DNA of 64,000 nt, taken from Endozoicomonas sp965199185. GTDB taxonomy: Bacteria; Pseudomonadota; Gammaproteobacteria; Pseudomonadales; Endozoicomonadaceae. The first letter of the stretch is position 1. Each line of letters starts with the position of its first letter. The stretch covers positions 62,001-126,000 of the forward strand of contig CBDAQW010000013.1 of the NCBI GenBank assembly GCA_965199185.1. The letters are read 5' to 3'. Shown here one piece after another: positions 16,108 to 25,720 of this stretch. The position numbers and the translations under genes are program-made. Under the pieces are notes generated by a model. That model did no database searches. It saw nothing but the letters and a program-made list of their open reading frames with translations, and was not told where the DNA came from.

Positions 16108-17934
16108 CTATTCATCCAGGAAGCTGCGCAGATGATCGGAGCGAGTGGGATGACGCAGTTTGCGCAGAGCCTTGGCCTCGATCTGACGAATACGCTCACG
16201 AGTAACGTCGAACTGTTTACCCACTTCTTCGAGCGTGTGGTCGGTGTTCATGTCGATACCAAAGCGCATACGCAATACTTTCGCTTCACGAGCAGTCAGG
16301 CCAGAAAGTACATTCTTGGTAGACTCTTTCAGACCGGCACCTGTGGCTCGATCGATTGGAGACTGCATGGTTGCGTCTTCAATAAAGTCGCCCAGGTGGG
16401 AGTCTTCATCGTCGCCGATTGGCGTTTCCATAGAAATTGGCTCTTTGGAAATCTTCAGAACCTTGCGAATCTTGTCTTCCGGCATTTCCATGCGTATTGC
16501 CAGCTCTTCGGGTGTTGGTTCACGACCCATTTCCTGAAGCATCTGACGGGAAATACGGTTCAGCTTATTGATGGTTTCAATCATGTGAACCGGAATACGA
16601 ATGGTGCGTGCCTGGTCAGCAATAGAGCGAGTAATGGCCTGACGAATCCACCAGGTAGCGTAAGTAGAAAATTTGTAACCACGGCGGTACTCAAACTTGT
16701 CTACCGCTTTCATCAAGCCGATATTGCCTTCCTGAATCAGGTCCAGGAATTGCAGACCACGGTTGGTGTATTTCTTGGCGATAGAGATAACTAGACGCAG
16801 GTTTGCCTCGACCATCTCTTTCTTGGCGCGACGGGCTCGGGCTTCGCCGAGAGACATCTTGCGGTTGATGTCCTTCACCTGTACCAGTGTCAGGTCAAAA
16901 TCTTTCTCGATATTGACTAGCTTTTTCTGGGCACGGACGATTTCATCACGGAAGCGTTGAATCGCTTCGCCATAACCAGCACTGCCAGCAGAGACGGTTT
17001 CAATCCATTCAAGATTGGTTTCGTTGCCGGGGAAGGTTTTCAGGAACACTTTACGAGGCATTTTGGCTTTGCGAACACAGAGCTGCATAATGGCGCGTTC
17101 GCTGGAACGAATGCGCTCAACCGAGTTGCGAATGCGGAAAACCAGCATGTCGAAAATACGTGGTACCAGCTTTAGCGGCATAAAGAATTTAGCGACACCT
17201 TTGATGGCTTCGTTGGCTTCTTTGCTGCCGTGACCGTGAGCAATGATCGCAGCATCGGCGATTTCCAGAGCGGCTTTCAGTTTGTCGAAACGCTCTTTAG
17301 CTTCCTCAGGATCAAGGCCACCTGCATCTTCGTCTTCATCGCCATCGTCGTTGTTCTCATCCTTCAGGTCTTCTTCAGGCAGCTCTTCGACAGGTGTGTG
17401 AGGCGCGATTGGGGTACCATCATCTGGATCAATATAGCCACTGATGACATCCGTCAGTCGGCCTTCTTCTTCAACAATGCGGTCGTATTCATCAACAACG
17501 ATTTGTACGGAGCCGGGAAAGTGTGCCAGCGCAGACATGACCTCGCGCCAGCCTTCTTCGATGCGTTTGGCTATCTGGATTTCACCTTCACGGGTGAGGA
17601 GCTCGACAGTCCCCATTTCACGCATGTACATTCGTACCGGGTCGGTCGTGCGACCCGCTTCCTGCTCAACGGCAGCCAGAGCTGCGGCAGCTTCTTCAGC
17701 GGCAGCTTCATCGGTATCAGCTTCAGCCATCAACAGAGTATCAGCGTCTGGAGCGGTCTCGTAGACGCTGATGCCCATGTCGTTGATCATGCGAATGATG
17801 TCTTCGACCTGATCAGGATCGGAAATATCTTCTGGAAGATGGTCGTTAACCTCCGCGTAAGTCAGGTAACCCTGCTCCTTACCGCGGCTGATAAGCTCTT
17901 TTAATCTGGATTGTTGTTGCGAATTTGCTGACAT
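16108..17934 (-). CDS. rpoD: RNA polymerase primary sigma factor (sigma70)
   Basis: The 608-residue protein is close to E. coli RpoD (613). Region 1.1 occupies about 1-80. The variable acidic segment (about 170-220) is followed by region 2 with GNIGLMKAVDKFEYRRGYKF and the -10 recognition stretch STYATWWIRQAITRSIA. Region 3 and region 4 follow, the latter ending with the helix-turn-helix FDVTRERIRQIEAKALRKL. It is the last gene of the rpsU-yqeY-dnaG-rpoD operon. The 267-bp gap to dnaG probably holds its own promoter, as in E. coli, where a heat-shock promoter lies inside dnaG. Confidence 0.98.
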   Translation of the reverse strand: MSANSQQQSRLKELISRGKEQGYLTYAEVNDHLPEDISDPDQVEDIIRMINDMGISVYETAPDADTLLMAEADTDEAAAEEAAAALAAVEQEAGRTTDPVRMYMREMGTVELLTREGEIQIAKRIEEGWREVMSALAHFPGSVQIVVDEYDRIVEEEGRLTDVISGYIDPDDGTPIAPHTPVEELPEEDLKDENNDDGDEDEDAGGLDPEEAKERFDKLKAALEIADAAIIAHGHGSKEANEAIKGVAKFFMPLKLVPRIFDMLVFRIRNSVERIRSSERAIMQLCVRKAKMPRKVFLKTFPGNETNLEWIETVSAGSAGYGEAIQRFRDEIVRAQKKLVNIEKDFDLTLVQVKDINRKMSLGEARARRAKKEMVEANLRLVISIAKKYTNRGLQFLDLIQEGNIGLMKAVDKFEYRRGYKFSTYATWWIRQAITRSIADQARTIRIPVHMIETINKLNRISRQMLQEMGREPTPEELAIRMEMPEDKIRKVLKISKEPISMETPIGDDEDSHLGDFIEDATMQSPIDRATGAGLKESTKNVLSGLTAREAKVLRMRFGIDMNTDHTLEEVGKQFDVTRERIRQIEAKALRKLRHPTRSDHLRSFLDE

Positions 17935-18201
17935 ATCAACCCTTTAACAGCGGAATGTGACGAACCGGACAAAAAAACGTAAGCAGGCAATTATAGCTCA
18001 TAAAATGAGTGGAGTACCACAGGACAACAGCTCGAATTTACTGGTGAGGTACAAGAAATCGTGTCCATGATATGAGTTTGCCTTCCCTGGTGTTTTCCAA
18101 CCGCGTTTTACATTGGCTTTTTACATTGGGTGTGCGACCAATATTGCAGTTCCACCGGATATAGTGAAATTCAAGTATACCTAATAATTGTTCTTGTGCA
18201 G

Positions 18202-20148
18202 TTATTTTTTTTCAAGGTCTTTTTTTGCTTTTGCCTGTAAGGCGAGTTGAGCCATGCTCTGTGTGAATAGACGACGCTCTTCTTTACTCATCTGGCTTGG
18301 GCTTTTATTGTGCAGGGGTCTAAGCATGGCAAGGCGATCGGTTTTTTGTAGGTTCTGCTTGGTGCGTGTTCGAATTTCATTCAGCGTTTCCTGAAATTCG
18401 GTGAGATTGGGTTGAAGTGCTAACTCAAGACTGGCAAGCGTCTCAAGTCGTTTACCGTTATCGGTGCCGTACCACTGCGCGATGAGTGTGCCAGTATTTA
18501 GGGTAGGCTGCTCTTTGAGGGCTTTTAGCAGATCTAATAATAATTTGTTATCGGTGTCAGAGGGTAATACGAGTTCATCAATATTAAGCTGAACATCAAT
18601 AGCAAACTCCGGGTTACACAGAAGTTGTCGTATGGCATAGCCGCTGGCAGAGAGTGGTTTTTTCTTTCCATGAGAAAACTGGTTGGCTCTGACGTTACCT
18701 TGATATGATGAACTATCGTTTTGTATTTGCTGATACTGATAATCGGAGTAGCCTGGTTCAGAATGAAAATCAAACGACGGTACGTCGTTATATTGATGTT
18801 GTGGTGCTGAGGCGATAACGGGAGTGGGGGTATCTTCAGCAGGCTCGTTGGCTTCTTCAAAATGTGTGCTGAGATACTGGCTATCCAGTCCGGTTATGTC
18901 AGACAGTTTTTTGATGAGTAATTGATGAAACAGCCCTTCCGGCAGTCGCTTCAGATAGGGGCCGGCCAGTTTGGCCAGTCTTGCCCGGCCATCCATAGTG
19001 CCAAGATCAAGGCCGTCTTCCAGCTGTTTGAATAAAAAATTATCCAGACTGAGCGCCTGATCTTTGATCAGTTCAAGAAATTGTTCCGCTCCAGACTGTC
19101 GCACCATGCTGTCCGGATCTTCGCCCTGAGGGAGAAACATAAAACGAGCCTGGCGACCGTCTTCCATGTTCGGCAGGGTGGACTCTAGTGCTCGCCAGGC
19201 GGCACGACGTCCGGCATCGTCCCCATCAAAGCAGAACACTACTTCAGGCACGACCTTGAACAATCGTTGCATATGATCGGATGTGGTTGCGGTTCCGAGG
19301 GTTGCTACGGAGTTGGTAATACCCTGCTGCGTCAGTGCGACTACATCCATATAGCCTTCGACCACAATGATTTTGCTCAGATTGCGGCTGGCTTGTCGCG
19401 CCTCGTAAAGGCCATAAAGCTCTTTACCTTTGTGGAAAATTGGTGATTCCGGGGAGTTCAGGTATTTGGGTTTTTCGTCGCCCAGAACCCGGCCGCCAAA
19501 GGCAATGTAGCGCCCACGACTATCCCGGATGGGGAACATAATCCGGTCTCTGAAGCGGTCGTAAATGCGATCGGCATCTTCGTTATGAACCAGCATGCCG
19601 GTTGTGATCAGTTTTTTCTCTTTTTCCGGCGAGGTGGCCAGTGCTTTTTGCAGATTATCCCAACCTGGCGGTGCAAAGCCGATTCCAAAAGATTCGCAAA
19701 TACTGTTGTCCAATCCACGTTGCTTCAAGTAATGGATGGCTCTGGGTGAGTGAGTATGTTGCTGAAGCTGCTGTGTATAAAGTTTGACAGCTTTATCCAT
19801 CAGCTCATAAAGCTCGCTGTTGTCGGGGCCCCGGCGCTTACTGGTTTGCTCGTGGGGGACTTCCAGACCAAGCTGTCCGGCGAGCGTCTCCACCGCAGTG
19901 GGGAAATCCAGATGATCGTGGTCCATCACAAAGCCAACGGCGTTGCCACTGGCACCGCAACCAAAGCAGTAATAGAACTGTTTATCAGGGCTGACGGTAA
20001 AAGATGGGGTTTTCTCTTTATGGAATGGGCAGCAGGCTGAATAGTTGCGGCCGGTTTTTTTCAGCTTCACCCGACTATCAACGACATCGATAATATCAAC
20101 GCGGGAAAGCAGGTCGTCAATAAAATGCTGAGGAATCCGTCCGGCCAT
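18202..20148 (-). CDS. dnaG: DNA primase
   Basis: DnaG makes RNA primers at the replication fork. The 648-residue protein has the CHC2 zinc domain (CCPFHKEKTPSF ... YYCFGCGASG, about 38-66), the catalytic core with the TOPRIM segment EGYMDVVAL and FDGDDAGRRAA (about 260-330), and a C-terminal DnaB-interacting domain after a polar, Gln/Ser-rich linker (about 440-500). Length is slightly above E. coli's 581 because of the linker. Confidence 0.97.
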   Translation of the reverse strand: MAGRIPQHFIDDLLSRVDIIDVVDSRVKLKKTGRNYSACCPFHKEKTPSFTVSPDKQFYYCFGCGASGNAVGFVMDHDHLDFPTAVETLAGQLGLEVPHEQTSKRRGPDNSELYELMDKAVKLYTQQLQQHTHSPRAIHYLKQRGLDNSICESFGIGFAPPGWDNLQKALATSPEKEKKLITTGMLVHNEDADRIYDRFRDRIMFPIRDSRGRYIAFGGRVLGDEKPKYLNSPESPIFHKGKELYGLYEARQASRNLSKIIVVEGYMDVVALTQQGITNSVATLGTATTSDHMQRLFKVVPEVVFCFDGDDAGRRAAWRALESTLPNMEDGRQARFMFLPQGEDPDSMVRQSGAEQFLELIKDQALSLDNFLFKQLEDGLDLGTMDGRARLAKLAGPYLKRLPEGLFHQLLIKKLSDITGLDSQYLSTHFEEANEPAEDTPTPVIASAPQHQYNDVPSFDFHSEPGYSDYQYQQIQNDSSSYQGNVRANQFSHGKKKPLSASGYAIRQLLCNPEFAIDVQLNIDELVLPSDTDNKLLLDLLKALKEQPTLNTGTLIAQWYGTDNGKRLETLASLELALQPNLTEFQETLNEIRTRTKQNLQKTDRLAMLRPLHNKSPSQMSKEERRLFTQSMAQLALQAKAKKDLEKK

Positions 20149-20250
20149 AATAATAAGTGCTGAGAATCTTTTTAAGGTAAAGAGTTCAGGGTAAAGAATA
20201 TCCTACAACATTGCTCAGTGTTGCAGAAAGAAACTTATGGGGAGCAGGTG

Positions 20251-20700
20251 TTAGCCTAGTTTGTCTTTGACAATACGGCTAATTACAGACATGTCAGCAC
20301 GACCTTGCGCCTTGGGTTTTACAATGCCCATTACCTTGCCCATGTCACGCATGCTTTCTGCGCCTGTGTCGGCAATGGCTTGTTCGACCAGTTGAGCAAT
20401 GTCTGTTTCGGAAAGTTGTTCTGGTAGGAATTCTTTAATGACGTTCAGTTCTTGCTGTTCTTGTTCAACAAGATCAGCGCGCCCGGCTGCTTCGAACTGG
20501 CTCATAGCGTCGCGACGCTGTTTTGCCATTTTGTCCAGAGCGGCAAGGGCGCGCTGGTCATCAAGAGACTTTTCATCCACTTCGATGCGTTTGAGTTCAG
20601 CCAGTGCCAGTCTGATGGTGGCCAGACGGGCTTTGTCGCGATTGCGCATGGATTCCTTCATGGCTTTAGTCAACGTGTCTTTGACAGTGCAATCACTCAT
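20251..20700 (-). CDS. GatB/YqeY domain protein
   Basis: The 149-residue YqeY-like protein resembles the tRNA-binding tail domain of GatB but stands alone. Typical features are LTKAMKESMRNRDKARLATIR at the start, EFLPEQLSE in the middle and GKVMGIVKPKAQGRADMS near the end. Its position between rpsU and dnaG is conserved in pseudomonads and relatives. Function in these bacteria is unproven. Confidence 0.9.
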   Translation of the reverse strand: MSDCTVKDTLTKAMKESMRNRDKARLATIRLALAELKRIEVDEKSLDDQRALAALDKMAKQRRDAMSQFEAAGRADLVEQEQQELNVIKEFLPEQLSETDIAQLVEQAIADTGAESMRDMGKVMGIVKPKAQGRADMSVISRIVKDKLG

Positions 20701-20790
20701 GGCTTTCTCCTTTATTTCATAGCGTCATTGGTATGGGCTATGAATACTCTCACATGATCGGTCGGATGTCAGTCTGCAATGATCAATTGA

Positions 20791-21006
20791 TCAATACAGA
20801 CGCTCACGACGACGCTGCTCGCGCTGCAGTTTCTTGAGATGACGCTTAACAGCAGCAGCGGCTTTGCGCTTGCGAACAGTAGTCGGCTTCTCGTAGTGTT
20901 CACGACGACGTACTTCAGCCAGGATACCGGCTTTTTCGCAGGAGCGTTTGAAGCGACGCAGAGCTACGTCAAACGGTTCATTCTCTTTAACTTTAACAGC
21001 AGGCAT
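20791..21006 (-). CDS. rpsU: 30S ribosomal protein S21
   Basis: S21 helps the 30S subunit select mRNA. The 71-residue protein is full length (MPAVKVKENEPFDVALRRFKR...), with the basic C-terminus ending RRRERLY. The ATG at 21006 follows AAGGAAGG; the longer upstream open frame has no family match. It is the first gene of the macromolecular synthesis operon and divergent from tsaD. Confidence 0.97.
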   Translation of the reverse strand: MPAVKVKENEPFDVALRRFKRSCEKAGILAEVRRREHYEKPTTVRKRKAAAAVKRHLKKLQREQRRRERLY

Positions 21007-21291
21007 GCAGAGATCACCTTCCTTTATATAACAAGTAAATACAGCCAATGCTGCGTGGAGCCACTTCGCTATCCATCGGTACAGAATCAACCAATACAGA
21101 AGATAGATCAGTAACGTATTTTCAAGGGCGCGAATTTTAAAGGGTATTCGCAAAAAATGCAAAACCCGCCGCCATCGGTTATGCTTTGCGACCTCTGCAG
21201 TCTCCCTGTGGAATCAACTTCCAGTGACAGTAAACCGGCTTGCCGACAAGCGATAGCGCTTGTGATATGCAGCCCATAGCAGGTTTTAAGA

Positions 21292-22320
21292 ATGATTGTT
21301 CTCGGGATAGAAACCTCCTGCGATGAAACCGGAATTGCCCTTTACGACAGTAAAAAAGGGCTTCTGGCAGATGCACTTTATAGCCAGATTGACATGCACA
21401 CCGATTACGGTGGTGTAGTTCCCGAACTTGCGTCCAGAGATCACATACGGCGGGTGATTCCGCTGATCAACCAGTCATTGAGAAAGGCAGGTCTTGAGAA
21501 AAGTCACATTGATGCTGTGGCTTATACGCGTGGTCCTGGCTTGATTGGTGCTCTGATGGTTGGTGCCTGTACTGCCAAAGCCATGGCCTGGGCCTGGGGT
21601 GTGCCTGCGGTGGGTGTGCATCATATGGAAGGTCATTTGTTAGCGCCGATGCTGGAAGACAACCCGCCGGAGTTTCCTTTTGTTGCCCTGTTGGTTTCCG
21701 GCGGTCATACCCAGTTGGTGCAGGTGGATGGTATTGGCCGTTATAAACTGCTGGGTGAGTCGGTGGACGACGCGGCCGGTGAAGCCTTTGATAAAGTTGC
21801 CGCTATGCTGGGGCTTGATTATCCGGGCGGGCCAGCGATATCTAAACTGGCTGAGCACGGTGTATCTGGTCGTTTTCGATTCCCCCGACCGATGACCGAT
21901 CGTCCCGGACTGGATTTCAGTTTCAGTGGTCTGAAAACATTCACTCTGAACACTGTTGCCAAATGCAAAGGTGAACACGGCAAACTCACTGATCAGGACA
22001 AAGCCGACATTGCCAGGGCGTTTGAAGAAGCTGTAGTGGATACCTTAGCGATCAAATGCCGCCGGGCTTTGCAGCAAACCGGCTTTAAACAGCTGGTGAT
22101 TGCTGGCGGTGTTAGTGCTAACAAACGTCTGCGTGCAGGTCTGGACTCAATGGTTTGTAAAGAGAAAAGCACCTTGCGTTACGCTCGTCCTGAGTTTTGT
22201 ACCGATAATGGTGCCATGATTGCCTTTGCCGGAACCCGGCGATTGCTCGCCGGACAAATTGAAGCGCACGATGTCGCCCCCATCCCACGCTGGCCTATGG
22301 AAGAACTGGAAGCTGTCTGA
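21292..22320 (+). CDS. tsaD: tRNA threonylcarbamoyladenosine transferase TsaD
   Basis: TsaD catalyses the last step of t6A formation at position 37 of ANN-decoding tRNAs, with TsaB, TsaC and TsaE. The 342-residue ASKHA-fold protein has the metal ligands His111 and His115 in VHHMEGH, the starting GIETSCDETG, VSGGHTQL, the GEAFDKVA segment, and a C-terminal ligand Asp in FCTDNGAMIA. Divergence from rpsU is conserved in gammaproteobacteria. Its stop abuts the folB start. Confidence 0.97.
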   Translation: MIVLGIETSCDETGIALYDSKKGLLADALYSQIDMHTDYGGVVPELASRDHIRRVIPLINQSLRKAGLEKSHIDAVAYTRGPGLIGALMVGACTAKAMAWAWGVPAVGVHHMEGHLLAPMLEDNPPEFPFVALLVSGGHTQLVQVDGIGRYKLLGESVDDAAGEAFDKVAAMLGLDYPGGPAISKLAEHGVSGRFRFPRPMTDRPGLDFSFSGLKTFTLNTVAKCKGEHGKLTDQDKADIARAFEEAVVDTLAIKCRRALQQTGFKQLVIAGGVSANKRLRAGLDSMVCKEKSTLRYARPEFCTDNGAMIAFAGTRRLLAGQIEAHDVAPIPRWPMEELEAV

Positions 22321-22719
22321 ATGCATGACGTTGATAAAGATATTGTCAAAATAGAAAAGATTGAAACTCAGGCTATCATTGGTGCTTATGAGTTTGAGTG
22401 GCATGCACCACAACCATTGATTCTTGATCTGGAACTGACCACCAATTTCAATAAGGCGTTTGCCAGTGATGCGCTGGATGATGCCCTGAATTATGACGCC
22501 ATCACGCAAACCGTTCGTGCTTTTTGTGAGCAGTCCCGATATGAGTTGCTGGAAACGTTGGCCGGAGGCATTATTCGTAAGGTAATGGATGAATATCCTG
22601 TGGATAAAGTGGGGGTTAAAATCCGTAAACCCGAAGCGTTAAAAAAGGCGCTGGCAACTATCTGGTGCGAACGTACCCGTGAGCAAATGGACAAGCTGAC
22701 ACTGTTGGAGAAAGCGTGA
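22321..22719 (+). CDS. folB: Dihydroneopterin aldolase
   Basis: FolB cleaves 7,8-dihydroneopterin to 6-hydroxymethyl-7,8-dihydropterin in folate synthesis. The 132-residue protein has IIGAYEFEWHAPQPLILDLEL with the pterin-binding Glu, the conserved tyrosine in LNYDAI, the EVLA-like LLETLAGGI, and the catalytic lysine in VKIRKPEAL. It starts on the base after the tsaD stop and overlaps folK by 4 bp. Confidence 0.92.
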   Translation: MHDVDKDIVKIEKIETQAIIGAYEFEWHAPQPLILDLELTTNFNKAFASDALDDALNYDAITQTVRAFCEQSRYELLETLAGGIIRKVMDEYPVDKVGVKIRKPEALKKALATIWCERTREQMDKLTLLEKA

Positions 22720-23081
22720 CACGATATTTTATCGGAATAGGTTCCAATGAAAAGGCCCATGAAAACTGCCAAAAGATGATTGCTGCCTTAAGGCAGCAGT
22801 TTGGCGATATTCAAATCAGTCAGATTATTCAGACAAAATCCTTTGGTATTGAGGCGCCGGATTATCTTAACGCTGTTGCCTGTATTGAAACGGAGATGGA
22901 TCATGCGACACTGAACAAGTGGTGCAAATGGCAGGAAAAACGGTTAGGTCGCGACCGCCAGCAAATACTCTGTCACGCAGACCTCGATATTCTTCTGGCG
23001 GTAGAAGAGCATGAACCTGTGAATACGCATTCGGTGCAAGAAACTTATTTTCACCCCTTGATTGCAGAACTGCAATCGTAG
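22716..23081 (+). CDS. folK: HPPK-like 2-amino-4-hydroxy-6-hydroxymethyldihydropteridine diphosphokinase, short
   Basis: The frame starts with GTG overlapping the folB stop (GTGA). It has the HPPK start YFIGIGSN, the pterin-loop-like SFGIEAPDYLNAV, and the Mg-binding pair in ADLDILL, which corresponds to LDLDIL of standard FolK. At 121 residues it is well below the ~160 of E. coli FolK: the central ATP-binding loop is shortened, and the usual R-WGPRTLD pattern is reduced to RDRQQILCHADLD. It may be a divergent or second FolK. Context next to folB supports a pterin substrate. Confidence 0.75.
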   Translation: MTRYFIGIGSNEKAHENCQKMIAALRQQFGDIQISQIIQTKSFGIEAPDYLNAVACIETEMDHATLNKWCKWQEKRLGRDRQQILCHADLDILLAVEEHEPVNTHSVQETYFHPLIAELQS

Positions 23082-23215
23082 GTCGGCTTCAGTGAAGCCG
23101 ACAATCAAGCCATCAAAGCGCACCGACCTCAAAATCTACCTTCATTAGTTCTTAGCGTTTTTGTGCGCTCTTTGAGCGCATTGTCGGCTTCCCCCGAAGG
23201 AATAAGCCGATCTAC
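23078..23215 (+). repeat. Dispersed repeat, copy A (~138 bp) upstream of katG
   Basis: It starts GTAGGTCGGCTTCAGTGAAG and ends with AAGCCGATCTAC, containing TTTGTGCGCTCTTTGAGCG in the middle. The same layout recurs at 25581-25716. Each copy has terminal GTAGG..CGGC / GCCG..CTAC complementarity, so the ends can pair. The remaining 170 bp to katG is A/T-rich and should hold the katG promoter; I see no clear OxyR site. Confidence 0.75.
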
Positions 23216-23385
23216 CCATCGGATTTTGTGTGCTTCGATTGATTTCGTGTTTCTATCCTATTAATTAATTCAATTTCAATTCTGTTGCTCTAAATCATTA
23301 AATTTATCAGAGACTTAAAGCACTGTATCGCGTTTGGCAGTCGTCAGGCTTGCTCGGCTAAATCTGATTAAAAAAGAGGCAGTAA

Positions 23386-25560
23386 ATGGCTAATCCTTCT
23401 GAGAAAAAAACAGGCGGTTGTCCCGTCATGCACGGGGCGGTAACGAGTAATGGTGATGCGAATCCGGTGTGGTGGCCGAAAACACTGAATCTCGATATTT
23501 TGCACCAGCAAGACAACAAAACGAATCCAATGGATGCGGGGTTTAATTATCGCGAGGCGGTTAAAACCCTGGATTTTGCCGCACTGAAACAAGATCTGAC
23601 TGAACTGATGACGGATAGCCAGGAGTGGTGGCCTGCAGACTGGGGGCATTATGGCGGCCTGATGATTCGTATGTCCTGGCACGCAGCCGGTACTTATCGT
23701 ATTGCCGATGGTCGTGGTGGTGCCAGCACGGGCAACCAACGTTTTGCACCTCTCAACTCCTGGCCCGATAATGCGAATCTCGATAAAGCCCGCCGACTGC
23801 TCTGGCCCATCAAAAAGAAATACGGCAATAAACTGAGCTGGGCGGATCTCATTGCTTATGCGGGCACTGTCGCTTATGAATCCATGGGGCTGAAAACATT
23901 CGGCTTTGCTTTTGGTCGTGAAGATATCTGGCATCCGGAAAAAGACATTTACTGGGGCTCAGAAAAAGAGTGGTTGCAATCCAGCGATAAAGAAGGTGGT
24001 CGCTATTCCGGCGAACGCAATCTTGAAAACCCGCTGGCAGCGGTCATGATGGGGCTGATTTATGTCAACCCTGAAGGTGTTGATGGCAACCCTGACCCAT
24101 TAAAAACCGCTCAGGATATGCGTGTCACCTTCCATCGTATGGCGATGAACGATGAAGAAACCGTTGCCTTGACCGCCGGTGGCCATACGGTGGGTAAGGC
24201 GCATGGTAATGGTAAGGCGGACATTCTCAGTGCAGAACCGGAAGCCGGTGAGCTGGAAGATCAGGGGATGGGTTGGCTGAACAAACAAGGTCGTGGTGTT
24301 GGTCGTGATACCGTTACCAGCGGCATTGAAGGTGCCTGGACAACCCATCCGACGCAGTGGGATAACGGTTACTTTGAGCTTCTGTTCAAATACGACTGGT
24401 GGCTGAACAAAAGCCCTGCCGGTGCCTGGCAGTGGGAGCCGGTTGGCATTACTGAAGAAGATATGCCAGCGGATGTTGAAGACCCCACCATTCGTACCAT
24501 GCCAATCATGACCGATGCTGACATGGCGCTAAGGTTTGACCCTACCTACCGCAAAATCTCTGAGCGTTTCCGTGACGATCCGGCTTATTTCTCCGAAGTG
24601 TTTGCCAAAGCCTGGTTCAAACTGACTCACCGGGATATGGGGCCAGCCACCGGTTATATTGGCCCTGAGTCACCAGAAGAAGCGCTGATCTGGCAGGATC
24701 CGGTACCTGCTGGTAACACCGAATACGACGCAGAGGCAGTGAAAGCAAAAATTGCAGCCAGCAATCTGAGCGTTGGTGAATTGGTTGCGACGGCCTGGGA
24801 CAGTGCCCGTACCTTCCGTCATTCTGACAGGCGAGGTGGTGCTAATGGTGCCCGTATTCGCCTGGATTTCCAGAAAAACTGGGAAGGCAACGACCCCGAA
24901 CGTCTGAATAAAGTGCTGGCAGTACTGGAGCCCATTGCTGCAGAAACCGGTGCCAGTGTAGCGGATGTTATCATTCTAGGGGGTAATGTGGGGCTGGAAC
25001 AGGCCATCGAAGCGGCTGAACTCAATATTCCTGTGCCTTTCTCCAAAGGTCGTGGTGATGCCACTCTGGAGCAAACCGATGTTCAATCTTTCTCTGTACT
25101 GGAACCCGTGCATGACGGTTTCCGTAACTGGCAGAAAAAAGACTATGCCGTGACAGCAGAAGAAATGTTGCTGGATCGTGCACAGCTGCTGGATCTGACG
25201 GCACAAGAAATGACCGTTCTGATCGGCGGTATGCGTGTACTGGGTACAAACTATGGTTCTACCAAGCACGGTGTCTTCACGGATAAAGAAGGGGTTCTGA
25301 CCAACGACTTCTTCGTCAATCTGGTGGACATGAACTATGTCTGGAAACCGGCCAGTAAGCGCCTGTATAACATCTGCAATCGTCAGACCGGTGATGTGAA
25401 ATGGACAGCAACCCGCGTTGACCTGGTGTTTGGTTCTAACTCGGTTCTGCGTGCTTACGCTGAGTTGTATGCTCAGGATGATAACAAGGAAAAATTTGTT
25501 CGTGACTTTGTGGCGGCATGGACAAAGGTAATGAACGCGGATCGTTTCGACCTTGCCTGA
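23386..25560 (+). CDS. katG: Catalase-peroxidase
   Basis: KatG is a haem enzyme that removes H2O2 by catalase and peroxidase activity. The 724-residue protein has normal bifunctional length. Distal residues Arg95, Trp98 and His99 are in MIRMSWHAAGTYR. Tyr226 in IYVNPEG supplies the Met-Tyr-Trp crosslink partner, and proximal His267 is in AGGHTVGKAHG. The C-terminal half repeats the fold without haem ligation. No signal peptide is present, so it is cytoplasmic. The gene stands alone, flanked on both sides by direct copies of a ~137 bp repeat. Confidence 0.97.
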   Translation: MANPSEKKTGGCPVMHGAVTSNGDANPVWWPKTLNLDILHQQDNKTNPMDAGFNYREAVKTLDFAALKQDLTELMTDSQEWWPADWGHYGGLMIRMSWHAAGTYRIADGRGGASTGNQRFAPLNSWPDNANLDKARRLLWPIKKKYGNKLSWADLIAYAGTVAYESMGLKTFGFAFGREDIWHPEKDIYWGSEKEWLQSSDKEGGRYSGERNLENPLAAVMMGLIYVNPEGVDGNPDPLKTAQDMRVTFHRMAMNDEETVALTAGGHTVGKAHGNGKADILSAEPEAGELEDQGMGWLNKQGRGVGRDTVTSGIEGAWTTHPTQWDNGYFELLFKYDWWLNKSPAGAWQWEPVGITEEDMPADVEDPTIRTMPIMTDADMALRFDPTYRKISERFRDDPAYFSEVFAKAWFKLTHRDMGPATGYIGPESPEEALIWQDPVPAGNTEYDAEAVKAKIAASNLSVGELVATAWDSARTFRHSDRRGGANGARIRLDFQKNWEGNDPERLNKVLAVLEPIAAETGASVADVIILGGNVGLEQAIEAAELNIPVPFSKGRGDATLEQTDVQSFSVLEPVHDGFRNWQKKDYAVTAEEMLLDRAQLLDLTAQEMTVLIGGMRVLGTNYGSTKHGVFTDKEGVLTNDFFVNLVDMNYVWKPASKRLYNICNRQTGDVKWTATRVDLVFGSNSVLRAYAELYAQDDNKEKFVRDFVAAWTKVMNADRFDLA

Positions 25561-25580
25561 TTTTACATGTCGGTTTGAAC

Positions 25581-25716
25581 GTAGGCCGGCTCCCGTGAAG
25601 CCGGCAATAAAGTCATCAAGGCGCACCGGCATTTAAATTGAGGTCCGGCGTTTTTTGCAGTTTTGTGCGCTCTTTGAGCGTTGTCGGCTTGTCCCTTCGG
25701 GGCAAACCGACCTACG
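25581..25716 (+). repeat. Dispersed repeat, copy B (~136 bp) downstream of katG
   Basis: It starts GTAGGCCGGCTCCCGTGAAG and ends AAACCGACCTAC. It shares with copy A the segments GTGAAGCCG, CATCAA(A/G)GCGCACCG, TTTGTGCGCTCTTTGAGCG and TTGTCGGCTT, in the same order and orientation. The MITE-like element follows after four bases. Confidence 0.75.
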
Positions 25717-25720
25717 TGTT

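Noticed and set aside
24976..25632. 218-codon minus-strand frame at the katG 3' end
   Set aside because: Overlaps the conserved KatG C-terminal domain; composition is typical of an antisense shadow.
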